Made by a program: the position numbers and the translations under genes. The notes under the pieces were generated by a model. It made no database searches and was not told where the DNA came from. It saw only the letters and a list, made by a program, of their open reading frames with translations. A stretch of 64,000 bases of DNA from Desulfobacula sp. (GTDB lineage: Bacteria > Desulfobacterota > Desulfobacteria > Desulfobacterales > Desulfobacteraceae): NCBI RefSeq assembly GCF_014237455.1, contig NZ_JABZFL010000002.1, positions 32,773 to 96,772 of the forward strand, read 5' to 3'. Below are positions 1-9,010 of this stretch, in pieces; position 1 is the stretch's first letter, and the number at the start of each line of letters is the position of its first letter.

Positions 1-592
1 AGGTATGGACTTCATCAATGACAATATATTTTAAATTTTTGAAAAAATCCTCCCACAAATGGTGGTGGGCCAGCAGGGCTAAATGAAGCATTTCCGGATT
101 TGACAGCAGAATATGAGGCAATGCCTTTCTGATTTTTGATTTTTGATAGGAGGAGATGTCCCCGTCATATACGGCAGCCTTTAATTTCGGAGCGGCTGTA
201 TTTTCTATCCCTACAGCGGTCAGCAAGTGTTGAACCGTATCCAGCTGATCCCTCGCCAGCGCTTTTAAAGGAAACAGATAAAGGGCATGGGATTGTGGAT
301 TTTCAATAAGCTTGTCTATCACGGGGAGGTTATATATAAGACTTTTACCGCTGGCCGTAGGTGTCGCAATAACAGTGTGAATGCCATTACGAATCATCTC
401 TATGGCTTTTTTCTGATGCCTGTAAAGCCGTTTAATACCTAAAAATTTCAGTATGAATGACAGATTGTTTTTCAGTTCAGGATCGGCAGAAGCAAAAATT
501 GCCTCTCTGGGCGGAAGGGTTCTGTGGCAGACAATATCCCCTGCAAACCCTTTATAATTTTTCAGGGATTGAATATATTCATCCAGACTCAC
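1..592 (-). CDS. DEAD/DEAH-box helicase, N-terminal part (runs off the window)
   Basis: The reverse strand reads an ATP-dependent helicase from a GTG at 592 to the window edge, about 197 residues. Visible are a RHQKKAIEMI Q-motif-like segment, Walker A TPTASGKS near residue 80, FPLKALARDQ (motif Ia) and a DEVH motif II right at the edge. Spacing and wording resemble the YprA/MrfA group of superfamily 2 helicases, which are larger proteins, so most of the gene lies outside. The GTG start overlaps the arginase stop by four bases (GTGA) and has GGGAAG upstream, so the two are probably co-transcribed. Family assignment is firm at superfamily level; the YprA subgroup is inference because the C-terminal domain is not visible. 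Confidence 0.85.
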   Translation of the reverse strand, partial: MSLDEYIQSLKNYKGFAGDIVCHRTLPPREAIFASADPELKNNLSFILKFLGIKRLYRHQKKAIEMIRNGIHTVIATPTASGKSLIYNLPVIDKLIENPQSHALYLFPLKALARDQLDTVQHLLTAVGIENTAAPKLKAAVYDGDISSYQKSKIRKALPHILLSNPEMLHLALLAHHHLWEDFFKNLKYIVIDEVHT

Positions 593-1500
593 AAAATGCT
601 CTTCCCTAATGCGGAGAGCGTCAATTCCACTGCCAGTTCTGCTGTTTTATTGGCAACATCCAGGATCGGATTAATCTCAACCAGATCCATTGAGGTGATT
701 TTACCCGAATCTGCAAGAATCTCCATTAAAAGATGGGCTTCCCGGTAAGAAATCCCTCCGGGAACCGGTGTTCCCACTCCAGGTGCTTCAACAGGATCAA
801 GCGCATCCATGTCTACAGTCAAATGGATTCTTTTTAAATGAACAAACTTCATCAGGGCTTTGTTGGCAACAGAACTGATACCCTGCTCATCAATATCCCG
901 CATGGTAAATACGGTAACACCTGATTTTTTAAACCTTTCTTTCTCACTTGCATCCAGATCTCTTTGACCGATCATCACCACATTGTCAGGATGAATTTTT
1001 GCGCCGGGCCGGCCCACATTGACCAGAGAGGCGTGGCCTTCCCCGATAAGCGCAGCCAGCGGCATCCCATGGATATTTCCGGAAGGAGAGGTCTTCGGTG
1101 TATTGAAATCCCCGTGGGCATCAATCCAGATAAGCCCTGTGGGCTCATCGTTTGTGACAGCAGCAACCGTTCCCACTGCAATGGAGTGATCTCCGCCGAT
1201 AAATAAGGGAAAGTGTCCTTTTTTAACAACCGCTTTACCCACTTTATATATGGACTCACAGATCAGGGTAATTTCTTTTAAATATTTATCTTCATCAATA
1301 CCCTCGTCATCCTTGCCGATACTGGCATCGAAATCCCGGATGGGAATACGGATATCCCCTGTATCAACGACTTCGTGTCCCAAAGACCTGAGCCTTGGAA
1401 TCAATCCTGTATACCTGACGGCCGCAGGTCCCATGTCAACCCCGCGAAGCAGCTGTCCGAAATCCATAGGAACCCCGATAATACTGATTTTTTTTGCCAT
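589..1500 (-). CDS. rocF: Arginase (ureohydrolase family)
   Basis: A 303-residue ureohydrolase, the usual arginase length, predicted to hydrolyse arginine to ornithine and urea with a binuclear manganese centre. Metal ligands are visible: GGDHS at 102-106, DAHGDFN at 127-133 and DMDALDP at 231-237 followed by APGVGTPVPGG. The start ATG has AAGGAG about eight bases upstream. The N-terminus (ISIIGVPMDFGQLLRGVDMGP) is like Bacillus-type arginases rather than agmatinases. It overlaps the downstream helicase start by four bases. Agmatinase or formiminoglutamase are less likely alternatives; no urea-cycle neighbour is present to decide the physiological substrate. Confidence 0.88.
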   Translation of the reverse strand: MAKKISIIGVPMDFGQLLRGVDMGPAAVRYTGLIPRLRSLGHEVVDTGDIRIPIRDFDASIGKDDEGIDEDKYLKEITLICESIYKVGKAVVKKGHFPLFIGGDHSIAVGTVAAVTNDEPTGLIWIDAHGDFNTPKTSPSGNIHGMPLAALIGEGHASLVNVGRPGAKIHPDNVVMIGQRDLDASEKERFKKSGVTVFTMRDIDEQGISSVANKALMKFVHLKRIHLTVDMDALDPVEAPGVGTPVPGGISYREAHLLMEILADSGKITSMDLVEINPILDVANKTAELAVELTLSALGKSIL

Positions 1501-1612
1501 TGAAATTACTCCTTAAAGATTATTTCCCGGCTTGACAGCTCATATAGCATAGAGTATGAAAACTATTCAACAAAAAGATAAACCTTCACACGTTTTCAGG
1601 AGCGCCTCATAC

Positions 1613-2296
1613 ATGACACAAAAGTACGAAATCAAAACAAAACAAACCATTGATACCATTAATCATTTGCTGGATAACGGGATAAAAAAAATCAGTGTAA
1701 TTATCCGTCATTCCGAAAGATTATTCACACAAGAGCCAAAGCTGGAACCCTTCATGGGATTAACAGATGCCGGTAAGGAGTTTGCCGTTGATTTTGGCAC
1801 CACCATTCGATCAAGACCCTTGCCAAAATTATCTTCCAGTTTTCTGGGAAGATGTATTGAAACTGCTTTTCTGATTGATAAAGGGTACACCAATAAAAAC
1901 AACCGGGCCATCGATCATAATTGCACATATGATATGCTGGCACCTTTTTATGCAAAGGATACCCAGAAAATCATTCACCATATTAAAAAGGACGGAAATA
2001 AAAATTTTTTACGGAACTGGTTTGATAACCGTATTGATGAAAATATTATGGAAAACCCGGAAAGGACATCAGACCTTTTAACTGAATTTATGATTGAACA
2101 AATAAAAAATCTCACAGAAAACCAGATTGCCATCTGTGTCTCCCATGACTGGAATATTTTCCCTTTAAAAGAATTTAAACTGGGGCTTAAACATGAAACG
2201 GCAGGGGATGTGGGTTACCTTGACGGGATTATTTTTTTTGAAAAAAAAAATCAATACTATATTACAAGCTACCAGGCAAGCCCGGTAGTATTGTAA
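1613..2296 (+). CDS. Histidine phosphatase superfamily protein
   Basis: A phosphoglycerate-mutase-like phosphatase. The catalytic RHSER (RHxxR phosphohistidine motif) lies near the N-terminus, FLGRCIETA matches the second conserved arginine region, and the second histidine is in CVSHDWN. The family forms a phosphohistidine intermediate; the substrate cannot be told. The frame is open from an ATG at 1556, but no ribosome site precedes it, while AGGAG at 1598-1602 sits ten bases before the in-frame ATG at 1613, so the shorter 227-residue form is chosen. It converges with the metF-type gene downstream and stands alone. Confidence 0.75.
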   Translation: MTQKYEIKTKQTIDTINHLLDNGIKKISVIIRHSERLFTQEPKLEPFMGLTDAGKEFAVDFGTTIRSRPLPKLSSSFLGRCIETAFLIDKGYTNKNNRAIDHNCTYDMLAPFYAKDTQKIIHHIKKDGNKNFLRNWFDNRIDENIMENPERTSDLLTEFMIEQIKNLTENQIAICVSHDWNIFPLKEFKLGLKHETAGDVGYLDGIIFFEKKNQYYITSYQASPVVL

Positions 2297-2363
2297 TAAA
2301 TGAAATATAGGGAGGACCTGAAGAAAACATCTTAATCAGATCATCCCTTTGACTGGATAAAAC

Positions 2364-3296
2364 TCAAACGACCGGTCTTGGCAGTACTTTTGCCCGTTCG
2401 GCAATTTCAGGAACCTTGTGTTCCCATTCAATAGCCATCATGTGGACACCTGCCACCCCTTCCATTTCCTTGAATTCTTCGACCTGTTCCAAAGCAAAAC
2501 GTATGCCTTCTTCTGCCTGGTCTCTTTTATCCACGCTTTTAAGACGCTTGATCAGGGAATCCGGGATGTCCATGCCGGGGACAAATCTTGACATGAAATT
2601 TGCCATGCCTGCATTTTTCATGGGGGTTACCCCTGCCAGGATATAGCATTTTTCATGGAGCCCCATGTCCACGACTTTCTTCATGAAATCCCTGAACTTG
2701 TCCATGTTGAAGATACACTGGGTCTGGATAAAATCAGCTCCGGCCTCTAGTTTATTGGCAAGCCTGTACACCCTGTACTCATAAGGATCGGCAAAGGGGT
2801 TGCAGGCAGCGCCGATAAACATTTTAGGCGGGACATCAATATCTTCATCATTCATGAATTTTCCTTCATCCCGCATTTTCTTTACCAGTGCAATGAGCTG
2901 CATGGAATCAATATCATGAACATTTTTTGCCTGGGGGTGGTTGCCGAATGTCTGATGATCACCGGAAAGACAGAGCATATTTCTAATACCCAGTGCGTGG
3001 GCGCCCAGTATGTCGCTCATAATGGCCAGACGGTTTCGATCCCTGCAGACCATCTGAAAATTGGGCTCAAGCCCTTCATCAACCATTAGCTTTGATGCGG
3101 CAAGAGAAGACATTCTCACAACGGCAGTCTGGTTATCGGTTATATTGACGGCATCCACATTGCCTTTCAGATATTGAAATTTTTCTGTAAGATGCTCCAC
3201 ATTGGCACCCTTTGGTGGACCGCATTCTCCTGTAAATGCGAAATGCCCGGCTTTCAGAACCTTTTCAAGATTACTTCCTGATTTAAGCTCACTCAT
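2364..3296 (-). CDS. metF: Methylenetetrahydrofolate reductase, MetF-like, of the MetFV-Hdr cluster
   Basis: A 310-residue TIM-barrel flavoprotein predicted to interconvert methylene- and methyl-tetrahydrofolate. FTGECGPPKGANVEHL near the N-terminus, VNITDNQTAVVRMSSL and the late GVHMMAIEWEHKVPEI are typical of the short MetF forms that work with MetV. It is the last gene of the minus-strand operon and follows metV by 22 bases, with AGGAGAG as ribosome site. In acetogens such as Moorella, MetFV associates with HdrABC-MvhD, and the same set is found here. In a complete-oxidising sulfate reducer it would run in the methyl-oxidising direction; that direction is inference. Confidence 0.88.
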   Translation of the reverse strand: MSELKSGSNLEKVLKAGHFAFTGECGPPKGANVEHLTEKFQYLKGNVDAVNITDNQTAVVRMSSLAASKLMVDEGLEPNFQMVCRDRNRLAIMSDILGAHALGIRNMLCLSGDHQTFGNHPQAKNVHDIDSMQLIALVKKMRDEGKFMNDEDIDVPPKMFIGAACNPFADPYEYRVYRLANKLEAGADFIQTQCIFNMDKFRDFMKKVVDMGLHEKCYILAGVTPMKNAGMANFMSRFVPGMDIPDSLIKRLKSVDKRDQAEEGIRFALEQVEEFKEMEGVAGVHMMAIEWEHKVPEIAERAKVLPRPVV

Positions 3297-3317
3297 TTTG
3301 GTTCTCTCCTTTGTGTT

Positions 3318-3995
3318 TTAAATATTTCCCTGAACCAGTTCTTCCCTGATGCTTCTTCTCGGACCGCCATCCCTTGCCGTTCTCCAGTCTTTAATGCCTT
3401 TTACACCGATGAGATCTTCCAGTTGTCCTGCATCCATTTTCTTTCTGACAATGGAATCCCAGATACATTCAGTATCCTTGTTGATTTCGCAAACGCCATT
3501 GGATGAACCGCCGCAGGGGCCATTTAAAAGACTTTTTGCACATCTGGCAACAGGGCACAGGCCGCCGAAATTATGGATGGCACAGGTACCACAGCCTGCA
3601 CACCTTTCTTCCCAGACTCCGTGCTGGGTGGCACCACCAAAAAAGGTGGTGTTAACACCCGGATAAAAAGTCTGGTCTTTGTACATTTCAGATAAAAACT
3701 GAGGCCCGACGCCGCAGGCAAGGGAAATTACTGCATCATAGTCATCTACTATATCACTGATCCCTGCCACATATTCGGTGTCGCACTGCCTTTCCAAAAC
3801 ATGAATATCAATATCAATGTCGTTTCCTTCTTTCTTCCTGGCAATTTTCATTGAAGATGCCAGTATTTCAACTTCCTTTAACCCGCCGACATTGCAGACA
3901 GTCACGCACCCTTTGCATCCGGCGATGAGAATCTTTTTATTATCTTTAACCATCGCTAATATCTCTTGAAGAGACTTCCGATCTGCTACTATCAT
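3318..3995 (-). CDS. metV: MetV-type zinc/iron-sulfur subunit of methylenetetrahydrofolate reductase
   Basis: A 225-residue protein with an N-terminal alpha/beta domain (ILIAGCKGCVTVCNVGG) and a cysteine-rich C-terminal half: CAGCGTC, GLCPVARCAKSLLNGPCGG and NGVCEINKDTECIW. This matches the MTHFR C-terminal family (MetV), which partners MetF in acetogens and some sulfate reducers. It lies between the mvhD and metF genes with short gaps and its own GAGGTG ribosome site. Known members bind Fe-S clusters and zinc; how many are bound here cannot be seen. Confidence 0.85.
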   Translation of the reverse strand: MIVADRKSLQEILAMVKDNKKILIAGCKGCVTVCNVGGLKEVEILASSMKIARKKEGNDIDIDIHVLERQCDTEYVAGISDIVDDYDAVISLACGVGPQFLSEMYKDQTFYPGVNTTFFGGATQHGVWEERCAGCGTCAIHNFGGLCPVARCAKSLLNGPCGGSSNGVCEINKDTECIWDSIVRKKMDAGQLEDLIGVKGIKDWRTARDGGPRRSIREELVQGNI

Positions 3996-4034
3996 GATTC
4001 ACCTCTATCTTTTTTAAGTTCTTTGACTTTGATT

Positions 4035-4460
4035 TCACGCCGCATGAGTGCTCTTAACCGGAGTGGGTCCCAACTCCCTGATTTTGTCCACCACCTCAAT
4101 GGCAATCTCGGCAAACCGTGCCCCCTGTGCTGAAGAAAGATTATACATCTCCACCCTTTCAGGCTCAATACCCAGTTCTGTCAGGGTTTTTTTCACGTAC
4201 TCAACCTTTCTTCTGGCCTTAAGATTACCTTCTATGTAATGACACTCGCCTTCAAGGCATCCGGCCACGTATACACCGTCCGCTCCATCTTCAATGGCAT
4301 TGAGCAAATGAAGGATATCCACCCTTCCCGTGCATGGCACTTGAATAACTTTTATGTCAGCAGGATAGGATAGTCTCATGGAACCTGCCAGGTCCCCGGC
4401 TGCATAAGCTCAGTATTGACAGCAAAATGCGATGATTCTGGGTTCAAATTCTTGGGTCAT
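4035..4460 (-). CDS. mvhD: MvhD-like iron-sulfur subunit, selenoprotein (in-frame UGA at 4410-4412)
   Basis: An ordinary reading starts only at 4379, but upstream the same frame continues through TGA to ATG codons at 4458-4460 and 4461-4463 that sit behind GGAGG. The full product is 141 residues and begins MTQEFEPRIIAFCCQYU, with selenocysteine 17 where the family has cysteine in FxCxWCxYxGADLAG; the following AYAAGDLAGSMRL and later VPCTGRVD and GCLEGECHYIEGN are standard MvhD. A perfect hairpin follows the UGA (separate entry). MvhD carries an Fe2S2 centre and passes electrons to HdrA. It sits between hdrA and metV. Met at 4460 is preferred over 4463 for spacing (six bases from GGAGG). Selenocysteine in this family is known from methanogens and other bacteria. 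Confidence 0.88.
4380..4412 (-). promoter_or_regulatory. SECIS-like hairpin with UGA selenocysteine codon of mvhD
   Basis: Reading the minus strand, UGA (4412-4410) is followed after 13 bases by GGGACCU-GGC-AGGUUCC (4396-4380), a 7-bp stem with one G-U pair and a 3-base G-rich loop. Bacterial SECIS elements lie inside the coding region right after the UGA and bind SelB. Position and loop fit; SelB genes are not in the window. Confidence 0.75.
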
Positions 4461-4477
4461 CATTAACCTCCGTTGCT

Positions 4478-4539
4478 GGGGTCAGGCTTGCATTGTTGCG
4501 TTATTGGGTTCAATAATGCAACAATGCAAGCCTGACCCC
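4478..4539. repeat. REP-like long hairpin between hdrA and mvhD
   Basis: A 22-bp perfect inverted repeat, GGGGTCAGGCTTGCATTGTT plus GC (4478-4499) against 4518-4539. Inside it one mismatched pair is followed by a further 6-bp stem (TTATTG 4501-4506 with CAATAA 4511-4516) around a GGTT loop. It fills almost the whole gap between two genes of one operon. It resembles single REP/palindromic units mobilised by IS200-like (Y1/RAYT) transposases; none is nearby. It could stabilise or attenuate the operon message. Confidence 0.8.
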
Positions 4540-4552
4540 GTCTATTTATGGT

Positions 4553-7500
4553 TTATGCCTCTTCAAAAAGTGCATCCGTCTTTGCCATAATCTGCTGATC
4601 TGTAAAATGATTCAGTTTGATTGCCTTACCCGGACATTCCGCCACACAGGCGCCGCATCCATGACACTCGGATGCATCAATCTGAGCATACCCATCTGCA
4701 TGGATATAGGGAATTCCATAAGGACAGGTTCGAACACAGGTCAAACAAACCGCACATTTTTCAGGCGTGACCTCTGCCACAACACCGCCGACCATCAAGG
4801 AATCCCTGGAGAGAATTGTCATGGCCCTGGCAACAGACGCTCTTGCCTGTGCAATACTCTCTTCAATGGGTTTGGGATAATGGGCCAGACCCGCTACAAA
4901 CAAGCCGTCTGATGCAAAATCCACCGGCCGGAGCTTTGCATGGGCTTCCACAAGGAAGCCTTCATCGTTTGTCGGCACTTTGAATTTTTCAAACAGTTTC
5001 TTATTATCGCCCGGAACAACCCCGGATGCCAGTATGACCATGTCAGGACGAATGGTTACCGCCATCTGTAGAACGTGATCAATAACGGATAACTCAAGCT
5101 CCTTGTTGGAATTTTCTCTCAAATTCGGCATTTTTTCCAGATCATACCGGATAAAAAGAACACCTATATCCCGCGCCTTCTGGTAGAGGTCTTCTCTGAA
5201 ACCATATGATCTGATATCCCGGTAAACCACATAGACTCTCTTTTTATTGTCCATCATTTTAACCGCAATGGCACTTTTCAGGCTGTGGGTACAGCAGACC
5301 TTGCTGCAGTAAGGATTTTCATTATTTCTGGATCCAACGCACTGAATAAAGACAATGGCCTTTGCTTTTTCAATTCGTTCATCACCTTCCCGCAGAGCCG
5401 CATCCATATCCAGATGGGTCAATATATCCGGATGGTCGCCGTAGAGGTACTCTTGAGGCTTGTATTCCTTTCCCCCAGTAGCAAGAATGACAGCCCCGTG
5501 TTCAACAATTGTCTGTTGTCTGTTCCCATTGGTTCCATTGCTTTTTATGGTGGTAACAAAATTCCCCATAGAGCCAGTAAAAGAATCCACTTCGGAATCA
5601 AAGTACAGATTTATGGACTTGCTGACATTGGTTTTATCAATAAGATCCTCAAGGTAATTCTGTATTTTTTCTCCCTGCCAGGTGGTATTCAGACTCCTGG
5701 CAATTCCGCCAAGCTGCGCAGTATTTTCAACCAGGTGAACATCAATGCCCTGGCTGGCTGCGACAAGAGCCGCTTCCATGCCAGCCACACCGCCGCCCAC
5801 CACAAGAACAGATTTTTTAATATCCAGACTGACCTGGTGCAAAGGCTCCACAAAAGCAGCTTTTGCCACAGCCATTCGAACCAGATCCTTTGCTTTTTGT
5901 GTCGCTTTTTCCGGCTCTTTCATATGGACCCAGGTATTTTGATCCCTGATATTGGCCATCTCAAACAGATATTTGTTCAGACCCGCATCCCTTATTGTCT
6001 CCTGAAACAGGGGTTCATGGGTTCTGGGTGAACAGGATGCCACCACCACCCGATTGAGCTTCTGCTCTTTGATCACCTCTTTCATATGATCCTGGGCATC
6101 CTGGGAACAGGTAAACAGATTGTCCTCTACATGGACGACCCAGGGAAGCGTTGCCGCATAGTCCCTGACTGCAGGCACATCAGCAATTCCACCGATGTTG
6201 ATGCCACAATTACAGACAAATACACCGATACGGGGATTTTGACCTGAAAAATCGTTCTCAGGTGGCAGCTCTTTTGTTTTCGTCTCGCTCCATCTGCCGT
6301 CCTTCAATGCCATGGATGCTGTTGCGGCTGCGGCTGATGCCTCCATGACAGAGGCGGGAATATCCTTGGGTTCCTGAAAGGTTCCACAGACATAGACACC
6401 TTTTTTACTGGTACAGACCGGAGACAGATTATCGGTCCGGGCAAAGCCGTGATTATTGAGTTCTATGCCCATTTTGTCTGCAAGTCCCTGAGCATCTTTG
6501 TTCGGTGCCAATCCTATGGAAAGAACGACCATATCAAAAATTTCTTCAACGGTCTTTCCTGCCTCGCTGGAGTAAACAATTCTGTATTTATCACCGGGTT
6601 CTGGAAAAACAGAATGAATTCTGGACCTGACGAACCGAACCCCGCTGTCATCCTGGGCCCGGATATTGTATTTGTCAAATTCTTTTCCATGGGTTCTCAT
6701 GTCCATAAAAAAGATGGCGGCATCCAATCCCTTGTCACTGTGTTCCTTTGCGATGACAGCCTGTTTGTTGGCATACATGCAGCAGACACCGGAGCAATAA
6801 GAATGATCCCCCGTGTTGATATCCCTTGAACCCACACACTGGAGCCAGGCAATCTTTTTGGGTTCCACATGATCGGAAGGCCTCACAAGGTGACCGGCAT
6901 AAGGACCGGATGCTGACAGGATTCTTTCAAATTCCACACTGGTCATAATATTGGGGCTGTGTCCGTAGCAGTATGAAACCATCTGGGTGGGTTCAAAAGG
7001 TGCAAACCCCGGGGAAAGAATAATGGCACCCACGTCAATAGTATGCCTCATATCTGTCATGGAATGATCCACAGCCTTTGCAAGACAGGCGTCCACACAC
7101 TGCATACACTCGGAGCAGTATCCACAGTTCAGGCATCTTGCCGCTTCTTTTTGGCCCTCTTCCTCGCCATATCCAAGTTCCACCTCATTAAAATTACCAT
7201 CCCGTTTTGCCACCGAAAGCTCCGGCATCTTATACCGGCTTTCCTTGGCCATGTCTTCGGTTATCGGACGGAATTCAGGATTTTCAACCACCGGAAGCTG
7301 TCTGCCTTTTTCCATATCCAAACCTTTAAAATATTTAACTATGGATTCAGCCGCTTCCATTCCGGCTGCAATGGCACCAATGGCAACGCCCGGACCTGTC
7401 TGGACATCACCACCTGCAAACACCCCTTCTTTGTCCGTGGCAAAGGTGACGGGATTAACCTCTGTTGTGTTCCATTTGCTAATCTTCAAACCGGCAAGAT

Positions 7501-8995
7501 CTTCTAACGCAGAAAGATCCGGGCGCTGACCGATAGCGGGAATGAGCTGATCCATTTCAATGTCATATTCACTGCCCGGCATGGGAACAGGACGCCTTCT
7601 GCCGGAAGAATCCGGCTCACCCAGTTCCATTTTAATGACCCTTAAGGCCTTGACATGGCCGTTTTCTTCAATGACTTTCTGGGGGGCTGCAAGATAAGTA
7701 ATCTTAGCACCTTCGTCTTCTGCAGCACAGATTTCCTCTTCCCAGGCCGGCATTTCTTTTCTTGTCCTTCGGTACAGAATGGTGACGTCTTCCGCACCCA
7801 GTCGAACCGCAGATCTTGCCACATCAATGGCCACATTGCCGCCACCGATAATGCAGACCTTTTTGCCGACCGTTGTTGTTCCGGTCAGGTTAAGTTCTCT
7901 TAGGAAATCAACCCCCTGGCGGACCCCTTCAAGATCTTCACCCGGAATGCCAAGTTCGATACCTCTGTGAGCACCAAGGCCCAGAAAGACCGCATCATAG
8001 CCGTCAGTCATAAGGCTGTCCACGGTAAAATCCTCGCCAAGGCGGGAATTCAGCTTGAGCTCAACCCCTAAGTTGGTGACAACCTCTATATCCTTATCAA
8101 GGACTTCTCTTGGCAGGCGGTGAGCAGGGATGCCGACCCTGAGCATACCACCAGCCTGGGACAATGCTTCAAATATGGTGGCATCAACCCCCTGCTTTGC
8201 CAGGTGATAGGCAGCGGATAGCCCGGCAGGACCGGAACCGATGACAGCCACTTTTTTGCCGATCTTTTCCGAACATTTAATTTCCACTTTTCTTGCATCA
8301 AAACTGTCTGCTGCAAGACGTTTCAAATCCCGGATGGCAACCGGTTCGTCCACCTGGCAACGTCTGCAGGCATCTTCACATTCATGGGGGCAGACCCGCC
8401 CTAAGACTCCCGGCAGCGGGAGCTGTTCCATAATAATTTCCAGGGATTCTTTGTATTTGCCCTCTTTGACCATCTGGACGTACCCTTGCACATTCAGTCC
8501 GGCAGGACATGTCAAACGACACGGGGCCTTATCTTTTTTCTCTATGGCATAGCCCGATGGCATTGCCTGAGGATATAGTTTGAATGCGGCTTTTCTATCC
8601 TGAAGTTCTTCATCAAACTGGCTGGGAAGCTCAACCGGACACACATCAGAGCATTCTCCGCAGGCTGTACATTTATCAAGATCAATAAACCGTGATCTTT
8701 CCTTTAATTTAACCGTAAAATCCCCTTCTTCCCCCGTGACTTCTTCAATTTCGGTCATGGTCAAAAGCTCAATATTGAGATGACGTCCTGCTTCAACAAG
8801 TTTTGGGGATATGATACACATTGAGCAATCGTTTGTGGGAAAGGTCTTATCCAGTTGCGCCATTGTTCCGCCAATGGCTGTATTTTTATCTACGAGGTAT
8901 ACAAAATATCCTGAATCCGCCAGATCCAGGGATGACTGAATACCTGCTATGCCGGCACCGACTACCATTACCGACCCTCTACCTTTTTCGGCCAT
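4553..8995 (-). CDS. hdrA: Giant HdrA-like flavoprotein: HdrA with GltD/NfnB-type insertion and a second HdrA module
   Basis: A 1480-residue electron-transfer protein, more than twice a normal HdrA. Order: FAD motif VGAGIAGIQ near 11; ferredoxin-like CTACGECSDVCP near 108; a GltD-like insertion with APCRLTCPAGLNVQG near 157, FAD motif IGSGPAGLSAAY near 250 and NAD(P) motif GGGNVAIDVA near 382; CLNCGYCSECMQCVDAC near 620; a second HdrA Rossmann motif VGGGVAGMEAA near 1066; and two C-terminal 4Fe-4S ferredoxin motifs near 1414-1455. HdrA is the flavin centre for electron bifurcation; the GltD part suggests NAD(P)H as a partner, which is inference. It has an AAGGAGG ribosome site and lies between the HdrCB fusion and mvhD. 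No frameshift or in-frame stop was seen. Confidence 0.9.
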   Translation of the reverse strand: MAEKGRGSVMVVGAGIAGIQSSLDLADSGYFVYLVDKNTAIGGTMAQLDKTFPTNDCSMCIISPKLVEAGRHLNIELLTMTEIEEVTGEEGDFTVKLKERSRFIDLDKCTACGECSDVCPVELPSQFDEELQDRKAAFKLYPQAMPSGYAIEKKDKAPCRLTCPAGLNVQGYVQMVKEGKYKESLEIIMEQLPLPGVLGRVCPHECEDACRRCQVDEPVAIRDLKRLAADSFDARKVEIKCSEKIGKKVAVIGSGPAGLSAAYHLAKQGVDATIFEALSQAGGMLRVGIPAHRLPREVLDKDIEVVTNLGVELKLNSRLGEDFTVDSLMTDGYDAVFLGLGAHRGIELGIPGEDLEGVRQGVDFLRELNLTGTTTVGKKVCIIGGGNVAIDVARSAVRLGAEDVTILYRRTRKEMPAWEEEICAAEDEGAKITYLAAPQKVIEENGHVKALRVIKMELGEPDSSGRRRPVPMPGSEYDIEMDQLIPAIGQRPDLSALEDLAGLKISKWNTTEVNPVTFATDKEGVFAGGDVQTGPGVAIGAIAAGMEAAESIVKYFKGLDMEKGRQLPVVENPEFRPITEDMAKESRYKMPELSVAKRDGNFNEVELGYGEEEGQKEAARCLNCGYCSECMQCVDACLAKAVDHSMTDMRHTIDVGAIILSPGFAPFEPTQMVSYCYGHSPNIMTSVEFERILSASGPYAGHLVRPSDHVEPKKIAWLQCVGSRDINTGDHSYCSGVCCMYANKQAVIAKEHSDKGLDAAIFFMDMRTHGKEFDKYNIRAQDDSGVRFVRSRIHSVFPEPGDKYRIVYSSEAGKTVEEIFDMVVLSIGLAPNKDAQGLADKMGIELNNHGFARTDNLSPVCTSKKGVYVCGTFQEPKDIPASVMEASAAAATASMALKDGRWSETKTKELPPENDFSGQNPRIGVFVCNCGINIGGIADVPAVRDYAATLPWVVHVEDNLFTCSQDAQDHMKEVIKEQKLNRVVVASCSPRTHEPLFQETIRDAGLNKYLFEMANIRDQNTWVHMKEPEKATQKAKDLVRMAVAKAAFVEPLHQVSLDIKKSVLVVGGGVAGMEAALVAASQGIDVHLVENTAQLGGIARSLNTTWQGEKIQNYLEDLIDKTNVSKSINLYFDSEVDSFTGSMGNFVTTIKSNGTNGNRQQTIVEHGAVILATGGKEYKPQEYLYGDHPDILTHLDMDAALREGDERIEKAKAIVFIQCVGSRNNENPYCSKVCCTHSLKSAIAVKMMDNKKRVYVVYRDIRSYGFREDLYQKARDIGVLFIRYDLEKMPNLRENSNKELELSVIDHVLQMAVTIRPDMVILASGVVPGDNKKLFEKFKVPTNDEGFLVEAHAKLRPVDFASDGLFVAGLAHYPKPIEESIAQARASVARAMTILSRDSLMVGGVVAEVTPEKCAVCLTCVRTCPYGIPYIHADGYAQIDASECHGCGACVAECPGKAIKLNHFTDQQIMAKTDALFEEA

Positions 8996-9010
8996 TTGGA
9001 TACCTCCTTT

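Noticed and set aside
5285..6031. Long plus-strand frame of 248 codons
   Set aside because: It lies antisense within the HdrA gene, has no ribosome site and no recognisable motif; the minus-strand protein is clearly real.
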